Assembly: GCF_051379705.1 (NCBI RefSeq)
Contig: NZ_CP179868.1
Coordinates: 3,038,001 to 3,102,000, forward strand
Reading direction: 5' to 3'
Length of the DNA: 64,000 bases
Origin: Ekhidna sp051379705
Lineage (GTDB): Bacteria > Bacteroidota > Bacteroidia > Cytophagales > Cyclobacteriaceae
In this document: piece by piece, positions 8,254 to 16,537 of the stretch
Numbering within the stretch: position 1 is the stretch's first letter
Layout of the letters: every line of letters begins with the position of its first letter
Notes under the pieces: model-generated
The model's database searches: none
The model's input: the letters and a program-made list of their open reading frames with translations, nothing else
Told to the model about the DNA's origin: nothing
Made by a program: the position numbers and the translations under genes

Positions 8254-9001
8254 ATTCTAAATAGGTGCAATGATTTACCCATTCCCCTAAATTAAAGTAT
8301 GTAGAATGATCTGCAACAGGTAGCTCGAGAGGAAGATGTCTGTGACCAAAGATATAATAATCATGATGTGTCGATTTATTCATTTCTTCAGCGAATTGCC
8401 ATAGACGCTCCTTTTCTTCTTGGAATTCTTCATCCAGAATTCCGGTTGCCAGGCGACTTCTTCTGCTCCAGTATTGCGCTATTGATACTCCAATGTTTGG
8501 ATGCATCCATTGAAACAACCAGTTGCAAAACCTATTTGTGAAAACCTTTTTTACAATTTTGTAAAATCCATCTCCAGAGCCTAACCCGTCTCCGTGACCA
8601 ACGAAGAGTCTCTTTCCATTTACTTCTAGTATGATTGGATTTTGGTAAACCTCAACACCCAGCTGCGAAGGAAAGTAATCCTTCATCCATAAATCGTGAT
8701 TGCCTGTAAAGAGGTAGATAGGAATTCCTTTGTCACTTAGTTCAGCTAATTTGCCTTGAAATCGAACAAAACCTTTCGGTATAGTAGTTCTATATTCAAA
8801 CCAAAAATCAAAGATATCCCCGACCAAAAAAATAGCTGAAGCATCATTTGATATGTACTCCAGCCATTTGATTATCTTCATTTCTCGAGCTCTGCTCGAA
8901 TCTTCATCCGGTATTCCTAAATGAAAATCGCTTGCGAAATACAGTTTTTTATTTGAAGGTAGCTCCTTGAAAGAGCTGATAAGCTCAGGGTTTACCTTCA
9001 T
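8213..9001 (-). CDS. lpxH: UDP-2,3-diacylglucosamine diphosphatase
   Basis: A 262-residue calcineurin-type metallophosphoesterase of the LpxH family, which hydrolyses UDP-2,3-diacylglucosamine to lipid X in lipid A synthesis at the cytoplasmic face of the inner membrane. The metal-binding signatures appear in order: SDFHLG (24-29), GDIFDFW (61-67), GNHD (100-103), GHGDG (135-139) and GHRH (219-222). It lies three bases downstream of ftsH on the same strand and overlaps the propeller gene by 41 bases, so the three are likely co-transcribed. The pairing with ftsH fits the known link between FtsH and lipid A control in other bacteria, although here it is only positional. Confidence 0.9.
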   Translation of the reverse strand: MKVNPELISSFKELPSNKKLYFASDFHLGIPDEDSSRAREMKIIKWLEYISNDASAIFLVGDIFDFWFEYRTTIPKGFVRFQGKLAELSDKGIPIYLFTGNHDLWMKDYFPSQLGVEVYQNPIILEVNGKRLFVGHGDGLGSGDGFYKIVKKVFTNRFCNWLFQWMHPNIGVSIAQYWSRRSRLATGILDEEFQEEKERLWQFAEEMNKSTHHDYYIFGHRHLPLELPVADHSTYFNLGEWVNHCTYLEFDGDQAILKVFEG

Positions 9002-9004
9002 GTA

Positions 9005-11095
9005 TTATTCGCTTTTTTCTGCTGTAGTCGATTCTTCCTTTTCAACAGCCTCCTTCACGTCATTCTTTACTTTATCTAAACTCTCTTCTTTATCTTTTTT
9101 CTTTTCAGTTGCTTCCTTATCTTTCTTCTTCTCAGCCTCTTCACTATCGGAAGTGCCGTTAGTAAAAGCATCATAAGTGGTCTGTGTTTTAAACGGACGC
9201 TTACCAATTAAGCCTTCAAGGTCAGATTGGAAAATAATTTCTCGCTTTAGTAACTCCTTCGCAAGGATCTCAAGTTCTTTCTTTTTCGAAAGAAGCAGCT
9301 TCTTCGTTCGTTGGTAAGCCACGTCAATCAGTGCTTTCACTTCTTTATCAATCAGCTCAGCAGTTGCATCAGAGTACGGCTTTGTGAAGTTGTAATCAGA
9401 TTGTTTTGAATCATAGAAAGAAACATTCCCAATCTTGTCGTTCATACCATAAACGGTTACAATGCTGTAAGCGAGCTTGGTAATTCGCTCAAGATCACTC
9501 AAGGCGCCAGTAGAAATCTTCCCGAAGATGATGTCTTCAGCAACTCTACCTCCAAGTGCCATGCACATTTCGTCCATAAGCTGCTCGGTTTGATAAAGGA
9601 ATTGCTCTTTTGGAAGGTACTGAGCATAGCCCAATGCGGCAACACCACGGGGTACAATACTCACCTTCACCAAAGGATCGGCGTGCTCGAGGAACCAGCC
9701 AGCTACCGCATGACCAGCTTCGTGATATGCTACAATTTTCTTCTCTTCCGGAGATATAATCTTGTTTTTCTTCTCAAGGCCACCGATGACACGATCTATG
9801 GCATCCTGGAAGTCAATCATGTCTACTTTAGACTTATCCTTTCTAGCTGCGATCAATGCCGCTTCATTACAAACATTTGCAATTTCTGCTCCAGCAAAAC
9901 CAGGCGTTTGAGCGGCTAATTTCTTAGTATCTACATCCTTAGAAAGTTGTATAGGCTTAATGTGAACTTTAAAGATCGCTTCACGACCAACAATGTCTGG
10001 CTTGTCAATGCTGATTTGACGATCAAATCGTCCAGGTCTCAATAGTGCAGAATCCAAAACATCTGGTCTGTTAGTTGCTGCTAGAATGATTACGCCCGCA
10101 TCTGTAGAGAATCCATCCATTTCTACCAAAAGCGAGTTCAACGTATTTTCACGTTCATCATTCGAACCTGGCATTTGCCCTCTGCCTCTAGATCGTCCAA
10201 TCGCATCAATCTCATCAATAAATACAATACATGGAGCCTTCTCTTTTGCCTGCTTAAATAAATCTCGAACTCTGGCAGCACCTACACCAACAAACATTTC
10301 CACAAAGTCCGATCCAGACAATGTGAAGAACGGCACGGCCGCTTCTCCAGCTACTGCCTTTGCTAATAAGGTTTTACCAGTTCCTGGAGGGCCTACAAGT
10401 AGTGCGCCTTTAGGAATCTTACCGCCAAGCTTGGTGAATTTCCCTGGGTTCTTTAAAAATTCAACAATCTCACGAATTTCTTCTTTGGCTTCTTCCAAGC
10501 CTGCAGCATCCGAAAAAGTGATCTTAACTTTGTTTTCCGCGTCAAACAATGAAGCTCTTGATTTTCCGATATTGAAAATCTGTCCACCAGGGCCACCGCC
10601 TCCAGTCATTCTTCTCATCAAGAACCAAAATCCAAAAATCAGGAGAATCAAGAATCCCCAATTGAAGAAGATGCTTGTGTAGTCTCCTCTATCTTCAATT
10701 TTGTAATCAAATCTTTGATCTTCAGGAACATCTTCCATTAATTCCTCAAAGTCTCTGACAAACTTTTCGATACTAACTATTTCAACCTTATAATGTGGGC
10801 CAGTCCCACTATCTAATATGCTGCGATTCTGCTCAAGCTCAATTTTGTATTTAGTATTACTAAGTGCTTCCGGCTTTAACGTGATTTCGATGAAATCTTG
10901 ATTTTTAATCAGCACTACTTTTTGCACATCATTGGACTTCACCATTTTTTCAAATGAACGATAGGTCGTGGTAACCGCTCCACTATCATTTGAAAATACC
11001 GTAAGACCAATAACAAGGGCTAGTAGTCCTCCTATTAGCCATCCCTGAAAGCCAGGCCTTGGTTTTGGTGCATCTTTTCTTTTCTTATCGGGCAT
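9005..11095 (-). CDS. ftsH: ATP-dependent zinc metalloprotease FtsH
   Basis: A 696-residue membrane-anchored AAA+ protease. The first membrane segment lies at about 18-35, followed by a periplasmic domain to about 140 and a second membrane segment at 145-161. The AAA module has Walker A GPPGTGKT (235-242), Walker B IVFIDEID (290-297) and the second region of homology (ATNRPDVLDSALLRPGRFDR). The peptidase domain carries the zinc site HEAGH (458-462). The last 45 residues form a lysine/glutamate-rich tail that looks disordered. It degrades membrane and regulatory proteins. The start is supported by an AGGAGG ribosome-binding site nine bases upstream, which is rare in this phylum. Confidence 0.97.
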   Translation of the reverse strand: MPDKKRKDAPKPRPGFQGWLIGGLLALVIGLTVFSNDSGAVTTTYRSFEKMVKSNDVQKVVLIKNQDFIEITLKPEALSNTKYKIELEQNRSILDSGTGPHYKVEIVSIEKFVRDFEELMEDVPEDQRFDYKIEDRGDYTSIFFNWGFLILLIFGFWFLMRRMTGGGGPGGQIFNIGKSRASLFDAENKVKITFSDAAGLEEAKEEIREIVEFLKNPGKFTKLGGKIPKGALLVGPPGTGKTLLAKAVAGEAAVPFFTLSGSDFVEMFVGVGAARVRDLFKQAKEKAPCIVFIDEIDAIGRSRGRGQMPGSNDERENTLNSLLVEMDGFSTDAGVIILAATNRPDVLDSALLRPGRFDRQISIDKPDIVGREAIFKVHIKPIQLSKDVDTKKLAAQTPGFAGAEIANVCNEAALIAARKDKSKVDMIDFQDAIDRVIGGLEKKNKIISPEEKKIVAYHEAGHAVAGWFLEHADPLVKVSIVPRGVAALGYAQYLPKEQFLYQTEQLMDEMCMALGGRVAEDIIFGKISTGALSDLERITKLAYSIVTVYGMNDKIGNVSFYDSKQSDYNFTKPYSDATAELIDKEVKALIDVAYQRTKKLLLSKKKELEILAKELLKREIIFQSDLEGLIGKRPFKTQTTYDAFTNGTSDSEEAEKKKDKEATEKKKDKEESLDKVKNDVKEAVEKEESTTAEKSE

Positions 11096-11104
11096 TCTTT
11101 TGTT

Positions 11105-11110
11105 CCTCCT
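11105..11110 (-). promoter_or_regulatory. Canonical Shine-Dalgarno of ftsH
   Basis: AGGAGG on the minus strand (11110-11105), nine bases before the ftsH ATG (11095-11093). Most genes in the window have no such motif, so this one stands out and fixes the ftsH start. Confidence 0.7.
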
Positions 11111-11149
11111 GTAAAATTTTCTGTTATGGTAAAACGAGGTGACTAGTTA

Positions 11150-11527
11150 TTAGTTCTCTTCAACACGGGTAATTTTCGCATCACCCCAAAGCTCCTCTAT
11201 TCCGTAAAATGTTCTCTTCTCTTTATTAAAGACATGAGCAACCACGTCTACATAATCTAATAATATCCATTCTTTGTTTTGTCGGCCTTCTCTTTTCCAT
11301 GGATTTTGTTTCGACCTTTTATGTATTTGCTCTTCTATTGAGTCAGATATCGCATCAATTTGTGTGTCCGAATTTCCGCTACAAATAATAAAATAGTCAG
11401 CAATCGCATGTTTCACCTGTCGCAAATCCATGATCACAACATCGATGGCTTTCTTGTCTAACATCCCTTCCACGACCCACTCACTTAGCACTTCCGAGTT
11501 GATATCTTTACTTACCTGCTGATTCAC
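11150..11527 (-). CDS. rsfS: Ribosomal silencing factor RsfS
   Basis: A 125-residue RsfS/Iojap/YbeB protein, which binds ribosomal protein L14 and blocks subunit joining when nutrients are low. Family features are present: DLRQVKHAIADYFIICSGNSDTQ at residues 35-57 and the GRQNKEWILLDYVDVVAHVF core at 81-100. The usual length is about 105-125 residues. It precedes ftsH by 54 bases on the same strand, a common Bacteroidota arrangement, and is transcribed away from birA. A TAACTTTG promoter box lies upstream on the minus strand. Confidence 0.94.
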   Translation of the reverse strand: MNQQVSKDINSEVLSEWVVEGMLDKKAIDVVIMDLRQVKHAIADYFIICSGNSDTQIDAISDSIEEQIHKRSKQNPWKREGRQNKEWILLDYVDVVAHVFNKEKRTFYGIEELWGDAKITRVEEN

Positions 11528-11541
11528 TAATAGTTTACAAT

Positions 11542-11560
11542 TAATTTTGCCGCAAAGTTA
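11542..11560. promoter_or_regulatory. Abutting divergent promoters of birA and rsfS
   Basis: TAATTTTG at 11542-11549 on the plus strand and TAACTTTG on the minus strand (11560-11553) both match TAnnTTTG. Their -7 boxes are three bases apart and face each other, 23 bases before the birA TTG and 26 bases before the rsfS ATG. -33 elements are weak. Confidence 0.5.
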
Positions 11561-11571
11561 CATTAATTCTA

Positions 11572-12330
11572 TTGCATAAAATCTTTGCCAAACCCTTATT
11601 CTTAGGTAAAAAAGTTGTTTTTCTGCCACAATGTCACTCAACCAATGATGAGTTGGTACAGATGACACGTAATTTCAATGAACCTGAAGGTACTTTGGTA
11701 TATACCAATGAGCAGCAAAGTGGTAAAGGTCAGCGTGGAAACATTTGGACTGCAGAGCCTGGAAAGAATATCCTGATGTCCTTATTGCTACGACCCAAGT
11801 TTCTCCCTCCAGCAAATCAATTTAACCTGAATCTAATCACTGGGTTAGCCATCGTTGATACATTGAAAGAATTCTTAAGTGGGAATATCTTTTTAAAGTG
11901 GCCCAACGATGTATACATTAATGAGAAAAAAATAGCAGGAGTGTTAATTGAGAATAACTTAAGGGGAGCTACGCTTGAATCATCAGTTGTGGGAATCGGA
12001 CTTAATGTAAACCAAAAAGGCTTTGAAATGTCTACTGCAACTTCCTTAGCCATGGAATCAAGTAAAGATTTTGAGCGGGAAGATATTCTTGAAAAGTTGC
12101 TTTGCAATATTGAAAAATGGTACCTAAAGCTTAAAGCCGGAAAAACCGAAGAAATACTCAATGACTATCACGACTTGTTGATGTGGAGGGGTGAAAAAAG
12201 AATATTTAAGTCAGAACGGGGAGAGTTTGAAGGTGAAATAATAGGGATAGATCATTTAGGAAGGCTAGCTGTTGAACAAGATGGCAACTTAAAATATTTT
12301 GGAATAAAAGAGATTCAATTTATTGGATAG
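11572..12330 (+). CDS. birA: Biotin--[acetyl-CoA-carboxylase] ligase
   Basis: A 252-residue biotin protein ligase without an N-terminal DNA-binding domain, so it is an enzyme only (group I). It attaches biotin to carrier lysines such as that of the biotin carrier protein at 18507-19001. It shows CHSTND (21-26), the biotinyl-AMP loop GKGQRG (51-56), KWPND (109-113), KIAGVLIE (120-127) and GIGLNVN (141-147). The start is TTG at 11572; no in-frame ATG lies nearby upstream, and the next one would remove the CHSTND motif. It is divergent from rsfS. Confidence 0.92.
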   Translation: MHKIFAKPLFLGKKVVFLPQCHSTNDELVQMTRNFNEPEGTLVYTNEQQSGKGQRGNIWTAEPGKNILMSLLLRPKFLPPANQFNLNLITGLAIVDTLKEFLSGNIFLKWPNDVYINEKKIAGVLIENNLRGATLESSVVGIGLNVNQKGFEMSTATSLAMESSKDFEREDILEKLLCNIEKWYLKLKAGKTEEILNDYHDLLMWRGEKRIFKSERGEFEGEIIGIDHLGRLAVEQDGNLKYFGIKEIQFIG

Positions 12331-12351
12331 AACAGATAACGTAAAAAGTTG

Positions 12352-12410
12352 TGTGATATAGATAAAAAATTCTAGTTTAGTACGCTTAATTTTTTATCAC
12401 ATTAATCACA
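12352..12410. promoter_or_regulatory. Long imperfect dyad with TGTGAT half-sites
   Basis: Ten-base arms ATAAAAAATT (12362-12371) and AATTTTTTAT (12388-12397) are flanked by TGTGAT (12352-12357) and ATCACA (12405-12410), with another ATCACA-like half at 12396-12401. It lies just upstream of the lipoprotein ATG at 12418. It may be an operator or an RNA hairpin; TGTGA resembles CRP-type half-sites. Confidence 0.4.
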
Positions 12411-12417
12411 ATTTTTT

Positions 12418-13347
12418 ATGAAACTCACTAAAATTATTTTTGCGCTTTCACTACTCTTAATCACCTTTTCATGTGCTGAGGAAGATTTGAATTCAGATCT
12501 TGGTATTGTAAATCCTGAGGCAGAGTCATTTCCAAGCTATGATGCATCAGGGGATATTGAAATCAGAGTGTGGTATAATGAAAGCTCCGGATTGGAACAT
12601 GCGCCTAGTGTTACTGTTGACGTTGATCCGGAATTTGTTCTTGTTGGGGGTGGCGCTTGGGTGAAAAATGCTTCTTATGGTGCATACATTACTGAAAGCA
12701 GCCCTTCAACCAATAAACGCACTTGGACAGCTCGCTCTAAAGATCATTTGACCTCAGATACTCACAGTATTGTAGCTTATGCAGTAGGAATGAGGGTAAA
12801 TGGCCTTACAAGATCCCAATTGGCAAGTCATGTTATATTAAAAGAAGAAACTACTCCAACAGCTGCAAGTCATCCCTCTGAAACAGTTTCTGTTAGCAAC
12901 GCATATCACTTAGTAGGTGGTGGTGTAAAAGTACACTGGAGTGGCTCAGGCAACATGGTTACTTCTTCTTACCCAAGTGGTAATACCTGGAAAGTGTCCT
13001 CAAAAGATCACATCAAAGGAAGTCAAGCGAAGATTACCGCATATGCCATTGGATTGAAAAAAAGTATCCCTGGTTTTGGAAATATTGTAAGACATTTACC
13101 ATCACCTCAAAGTTCATACGTCAGCACAGGTGTTGATACAGAGCGATCAAATGTTCCTTATGGCTATGTGACTACTTGTGCAGGTGCGAGAACTACATTT
13201 AGTGGGTCTGGAAGAATGCTAATGGGCTACAGACCAGATTTCAGAAATGCTGATTATACCGAATCAAAGTCGAAAGATCATGCTAGTGCTTCCTCAGGAA
13301 GATTGTATAATTATATTATTGCAGTTAAAAAGCAACAATCGAACTAA
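12418..13347 (+). CDS. Lipoprotein with three SKDH repeats, function unknown
   Basis: A 309-residue predicted lipoprotein: signal peptide 1-18 with lipobox ITFSC (lipidated Cys19). After a spacer rich in Asp and Glu there are three copies of a module of about 90 residues. Copies one and two contain VGGG(A/V) followed by Ser/Gly-rich strands, and all three contain an invariant SKDH (107-110, 195-198, 285-288), then an I-x-AYA(V/I)G strand in the first two and a diverged YNYIIAV in the third. I do not recognise a named domain. It is probably an all-beta surface protein. It is monocistronic, with a terminator 24 bases downstream. Confidence 0.8.
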   Translation: MKLTKIIFALSLLLITFSCAEEDLNSDLGIVNPEAESFPSYDASGDIEIRVWYNESSGLEHAPSVTVDVDPEFVLVGGGAWVKNASYGAYITESSPSTNKRTWTARSKDHLTSDTHSIVAYAVGMRVNGLTRSQLASHVILKEETTPTAASHPSETVSVSNAYHLVGGGVKVHWSGSGNMVTSSYPSGNTWKVSSKDHIKGSQAKITAYAIGLKKSIPGFGNIVRHLPSPQSSYVSTGVDTERSNVPYGYVTTCAGARTTFSGSGRMLMGYRPDFRNADYTESKSKDHASASSGRLYNYIIAVKKQQSN

Positions 13348-13371
13348 TTCTTCATAAGCAATTTATTTTTT

Positions 13372-13400
13372 AACCCCACCCGATTAAGGTGGGGTTTCTT
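13372..13400 (+). terminator. Rho-independent terminator after SKDH lipoprotein
   Basis: AACCCCACC (13372-13380) pairs with GGTGGGGTT (13388-13396) across a 7-base loop and is followed by a T-rich stretch. Confidence 0.85.
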
Positions 13401-13419
13401 ATTTAGCCATTTTAAAACT

Positions 13420-13427
13420 TACCTTTG
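13420..13427 (+). promoter_or_regulatory. ahcY promoter -7 box
   Basis: TACCTTTG matches the Bacteroidota -7 consensus TAnnTTTG and is followed by C. It lies 43 bases before the ahcY start and directly after the upstream terminator. The -33 element is not obvious. Confidence 0.55.
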
Positions 13428-13470
13428 CACTCCGAAAAAATGAAAAATCAATACGAGAACTATATAAATA

Positions 13471-14778
13471 ATGAGCGTAACTACGGAAAAATTTAAAGTA
13501 AAAGACATAGCCTTAGCAGATTGGGGAAGAAAGGAAATAGAACTGGCAGAAGCAGAAATGCCTGGCCTAATGGCCCTTCGGGAAGAGTATGGTAAAGAGA
13601 AGCCGCTAGCCGGAGCTCGAATCGCAGGCTGTCTTCACATGACTATTCAGACTGCAGTTCTAATAGAAACTCTTGTAGAATTAGGTGCTGATGTAACATG
13701 GTCTTCATGTAATATATTCTCAACCCAAGATCATGCTGCCGCTGCAATTGCTAAAACTGGAGTTCCGGTTTATGCTTGGAAAGGTATGAATGACGAAGAA
13801 TTTGATTGGTGTATTGAGCAAACAATCTTTGCGTTTGAAGATGGAAAGCCATTGAATATGATCCTTGATGATGGTGGAGATTTAACCAATATGGTTTTAG
13901 ACAAATATCCGGAATTGGTGAAAGACATTAAAGGGCTTTCTGAAGAAACAACCACTGGTGTACACAGACTTTACGAAAGAATGAAGAATGGCACATTGCC
14001 AATGCCGGCAATCAATGTCAATGATTCTGTTACAAAGTCGAAGTTCGATAATAAATATGGTTGTAAAGAATCTTTAGTTGATGCGATCAGGAGAGCTACA
14101 GATGTAATGCTTGCAGGTAAAGTAGCTGTTGTAGCAGGATATGGTGATGTTGGCAAAGGTTCTGCGGCTTCATTGAGAGGTGCGGGTGTACGAGTGATCG
14201 TTACAGAAATCGACCCAATATGTGCGCTTCAAGCTGCCATGGATGGTTTTGAAGTAAAGAAAATGTCAGACTCTGTCTCTCGAGCCGATATAGTTGTAAC
14301 CGCTACCGGAAACAAGGATATCATAAAAGGAGAGCACTTTGAGAAAATGAAAGACAAAGTGATAGTTTGTAACATTGGTCACTTCGACAATGAAATAGAC
14401 ATGGCTTGGTTGAAAAAGAATCATGGTGGTTCTCACATTGAGATCAAACCGCAAGTAGATCTATATAATGTGAACGGAAGCGATATCATCGTTTTGGCTG
14501 AAGGAAGATTGGTTAACCTTGGCTGTGCTACAGGTCACCCATCTTTTGTAATGTCAAATTCATTTACGAACCAAACACTGGCCCAAATAGAACTTTGGAA
14601 GAATCATGAAAACTACGACAATGCAGTTTATATGCTTCCAAAACATCTTGATGAAAAAGTAGCAGCACTTCACTTATCTAAGATAGGGGTGGAATTGGAC
14701 ACTTTATCTAAAGATCAAGCTGATTACATTGGAGTTGAAGTGGCAGGTCCATTCAAGCCAGAATATTACAGATACTAG
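13471..14778 (+). CDS. ahcY: Adenosylhomocysteinase
   Basis: A 435-residue S-adenosylhomocysteine hydrolase, cytoplasmic, converting SAH to adenosine and homocysteine and thereby relieving product inhibition of methyltransferases. It shows the family N-terminal region with GARIAGCLHMTIQTAVLI, the substrate-domain stretch SSCNIFSTQDHAAAAI, the NAD-binding GYGDVGKG (223-230) and the C-terminal PFKPEYYRY end that completes the partner's active site. Length is typical for the bacterial short form. It stands alone between its own promoter and a terminator. Confidence 0.97.
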   Translation: MSVTTEKFKVKDIALADWGRKEIELAEAEMPGLMALREEYGKEKPLAGARIAGCLHMTIQTAVLIETLVELGADVTWSSCNIFSTQDHAAAAIAKTGVPVYAWKGMNDEEFDWCIEQTIFAFEDGKPLNMILDDGGDLTNMVLDKYPELVKDIKGLSEETTTGVHRLYERMKNGTLPMPAINVNDSVTKSKFDNKYGCKESLVDAIRRATDVMLAGKVAVVAGYGDVGKGSAASLRGAGVRVIVTEIDPICALQAAMDGFEVKKMSDSVSRADIVVTATGNKDIIKGEHFEKMKDKVIVCNIGHFDNEIDMAWLKKNHGGSHIEIKPQVDLYNVNGSDIIVLAEGRLVNLGCATGHPSFVMSNSFTNQTLAQIELWKNHENYDNAVYMLPKHLDEKVAALHLSKIGVELDTLSKDQADYIGVEVAGPFKPEYYRY

Positions 14779-14799
14779 AGAACTATAGATTCTTGATTT

Positions 14800-14831
14800 A
14801 AAGGATTCTTCCATTTGGGAGAATCCTTTTT
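14800..14831 (+). terminator. Rho-independent terminator after ahcY
   Basis: AAGGATTCTTCC pairs with GGGAGAATCCTT around a short loop and runs into a tract of seven or more T. Confidence 0.88.
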
Positions 14832-14991
14832 TTATCTCCAATAGCTACAATCTGACTGAATGGCAGAGTTTATGAGCTGGCAGGATTTTGGATAATACCT
14901 ACTTGACCCTAATCAAATGTTGAGTGTCAGGTACTGAACAATCACATTGAAAAGCGGTTACTAAGTTGAAATCTCTAAAAAGAATTCACTT

Positions 14992-15010
14992 ATTTAGAAC
15001 AAATCTAAAT
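14992..15010. promoter_or_regulatory. Perfect 19-bp palindromic operator upstream of sigma factor
   Basis: ATTTAGA (14992-14998), five-base spacer ACAAA, TCTAAAT (15004-15010). Symmetry and length resemble operators of DtxR/IdeR-type metalloregulators. It lies 43 bases before the sigma factor ATG. The rest of 14832-14991 shows nothing recognisable. Confidence 0.5.
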
Positions 15011-15053
15011 CAATAGCGTATATTGATGTACATACATGTAAATTGAAGCAGAA

Positions 15054-15644
15054 ATGACCAATCAAGTAGATACTCCAGTAAAAAGATCATATTCCGAATC
15101 AAAAAAAGTACAGGTGTTTGATGGGGAATTTATGCCTCATGTAGACTCAATGTACAACTTTGCATATAGACTAACCTTCGATGAAGATGATGCTAAAGAT
15201 TTAGTTCAAGACACATATATGAAGGCATTTCGCTTCATAAACTCTTTTCAGGAAGGAACCAATGCCAAGGCTTGGTTATACAGAATCTTGAAAAATAGCT
15301 TCATCAACGACTATAGAAAGAAAAGCAAGCAACCTTCCAAAGTAGATTATCAGGAGGTAGAGCAGTTTTATAATTCTGAAGATACTCCGAGCAATGCTAC
15401 GGTAGACCTGAGAATGGAAACCACCAAGGATATGATTGGTGATGAGATCAGCAATGCTCTTAACTCATTAGCAGTTGATTTTAGAACAGTAGTCATATTA
15501 TGTGACCTTGAAGGATTCACATATGAAGAAATGGCGAAGATTTTGGACATTCCAATAGGAACTGTTAGGTCCAGACTGCACAGAGCCAGAAACTTGTTAA
15601 GAGAGAAGCTGGGATCGTACGCATTATCTATGGGATACAATTAA
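15054..15644 (+). CDS. ECF-type RNA polymerase sigma factor
   Basis: A 196-residue sigma-70 family factor of extracytoplasmic-function type, with only regions 2 and 4. Region 2 covers about residues 27-95, including YNFAYRLTFDEDDAKDLVQ and TNAKAWLYRILKN. Region 4 covers about 135-190, including LCDLEGFTYEEMAKILDIP and GTVRSRLHRAR. It is followed 58 bases later by a small zinc-binding anti-sigma-like gene, the usual partner arrangement. A perfect 19-bp palindrome lies in its upstream region. The signal sensed and the regulon are unknown. Confidence 0.93.
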   Translation: MTNQVDTPVKRSYSESKKVQVFDGEFMPHVDSMYNFAYRLTFDEDDAKDLVQDTYMKAFRFINSFQEGTNAKAWLYRILKNSFINDYRKKSKQPSKVDYQEVEQFYNSEDTPSNATVDLRMETTKDMIGDEISNALNSLAVDFRTVVILCDLEGFTYEEMAKILDIPIGTVRSRLHRARNLLREKLGSYALSMGYN

Positions 15645-15702
15645 TCTGAACTTTTTTCAGAGTCTCGCCATTCCATACTAATACAAAAATAACATTCCAG
15701 AA

Positions 15703-15951
15703 ATGTCAGATTGTCCCGATTGTGGTTGTAGTGATTTTGATAAGTGCTTGAGGATATTAAATCTCATGCTGGATAATGAAGCCACACCTGTTCAGGAAGA
15801 GTTTTTTCATTCCCATATAGAAAAATGTATGGTCTGCTTTGCTCACTACAATGTTGAAAAACAGATAAGGCAACTTCTAAAAACCAAGATGAACAACAAA
15901 TCTGTCCCTAATGCACTCGCAAATGAAATTCGGGGTAAGATTGTGAGGTGA
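15703..15951 (+). CDS. Small zinc-binding anti-sigma-like protein
   Basis: An 82-residue soluble protein. The H-x3-C-x2-C pattern (HIEKCMVC, residues about 45-52) is that of the zinc anti-sigma (ZAS) fold, preceded by an extra Cys-rich N-terminus (CPDCGCSDFDKC, residues 4-15). There is no membrane segment, so it would act in the cytoplasm. It lies directly after the ECF sigma gene and probably binds it. The extra N-terminal cysteines hint at redox or metal sensing, which is inference. The ATG is followed 18 bases after its stop by gmk. Confidence 0.8.
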   Translation: MSDCPDCGCSDFDKCLRILNLMLDNEATPVQEEFFHSHIEKCMVCFAHYNVEKQIRQLLKTKMNNKSVPNALANEIRGKIVR

Positions 15952-15969
15952 TCATTTTAACTTCGCCGG

Positions 15970-16536
15970 ATGGAAGGAAAAGCTATCATATTTTCTGCTC
16001 CGTCTGGAGCCGGTAAGACGACCATAGTACATAGTCTGCTGGATAGAATTCCGAATCTTCGCTTCTCTATTTCTGCGACCACACGTCCAAAGCGCCCGAC
16101 TGAAATTGACGGTCGTGATTATTATTTTCTTTCCTTAAATGACTTTATATCTAAAAAGGAATCAGAAGAACTTCTGGAGTGGGAAGAGGTATATCAAGAC
16201 ACCTTTTACGGTACTCTTAAAAGTGAGGTTCAACGAATTTGGGCGGATGGAAACCATGTGATTTTTGATGTGGATGTAAAAGGAGGCATACGCTTAAAGA
16301 AAATACTGGGAGATCAAGCCATTTCTATTTTTGTAAAGGTGAAAAGTAAAGATGTATTACGTGATCGATTGCAAATGCGAAATACAGAAAGCGAAGAAGT
16401 TCTCAAAATGCGTATTAGTAAAGCTTCGGAGGAGATGAAGGAAGAGGTTCATTTTGATCAAGTAGTTCTTAATGAACACTTGGATGAAGCGATCAATGAA
16501 GCAGAGAGAATTGTAAAATCATTTACTGCTGAATAA
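15970..16536 (+). CDS. gmk: Guanylate kinase
   Basis: A 188-residue GMP kinase (GMP + ATP to GDP + ADP). P-loop SAPSGAGKTT at 9-18; GMP-binding segment with SATTRPKRPTEIDGRDYYFL; DVDVKGG near residue 100. Length matches the bacterial enzyme. nadD starts two bases after its stop, so gmk and nadD are co-transcribed, possibly also with the sigma/anti-sigma pair upstream. Confidence 0.96.
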   Translation: MEGKAIIFSAPSGAGKTTIVHSLLDRIPNLRFSISATTRPKRPTEIDGRDYYFLSLNDFISKKESEELLEWEEVYQDTFYGTLKSEVQRIWADGNHVIFDVDVKGGIRLKKILGDQAISIFVKVKSKDVLRDRLQMRNTESEEVLKMRISKASEEMKEEVHFDQVVLNEHLDEAINEAERIVKSFTAE

Positions 16537-16537
16537 G

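Noticed and set aside
10086..10682. 198-codon open frame on the plus strand inside ftsH
   Set aside because: Antisense to conserved AAA-domain codons, no family resemblance; a shadow frame.
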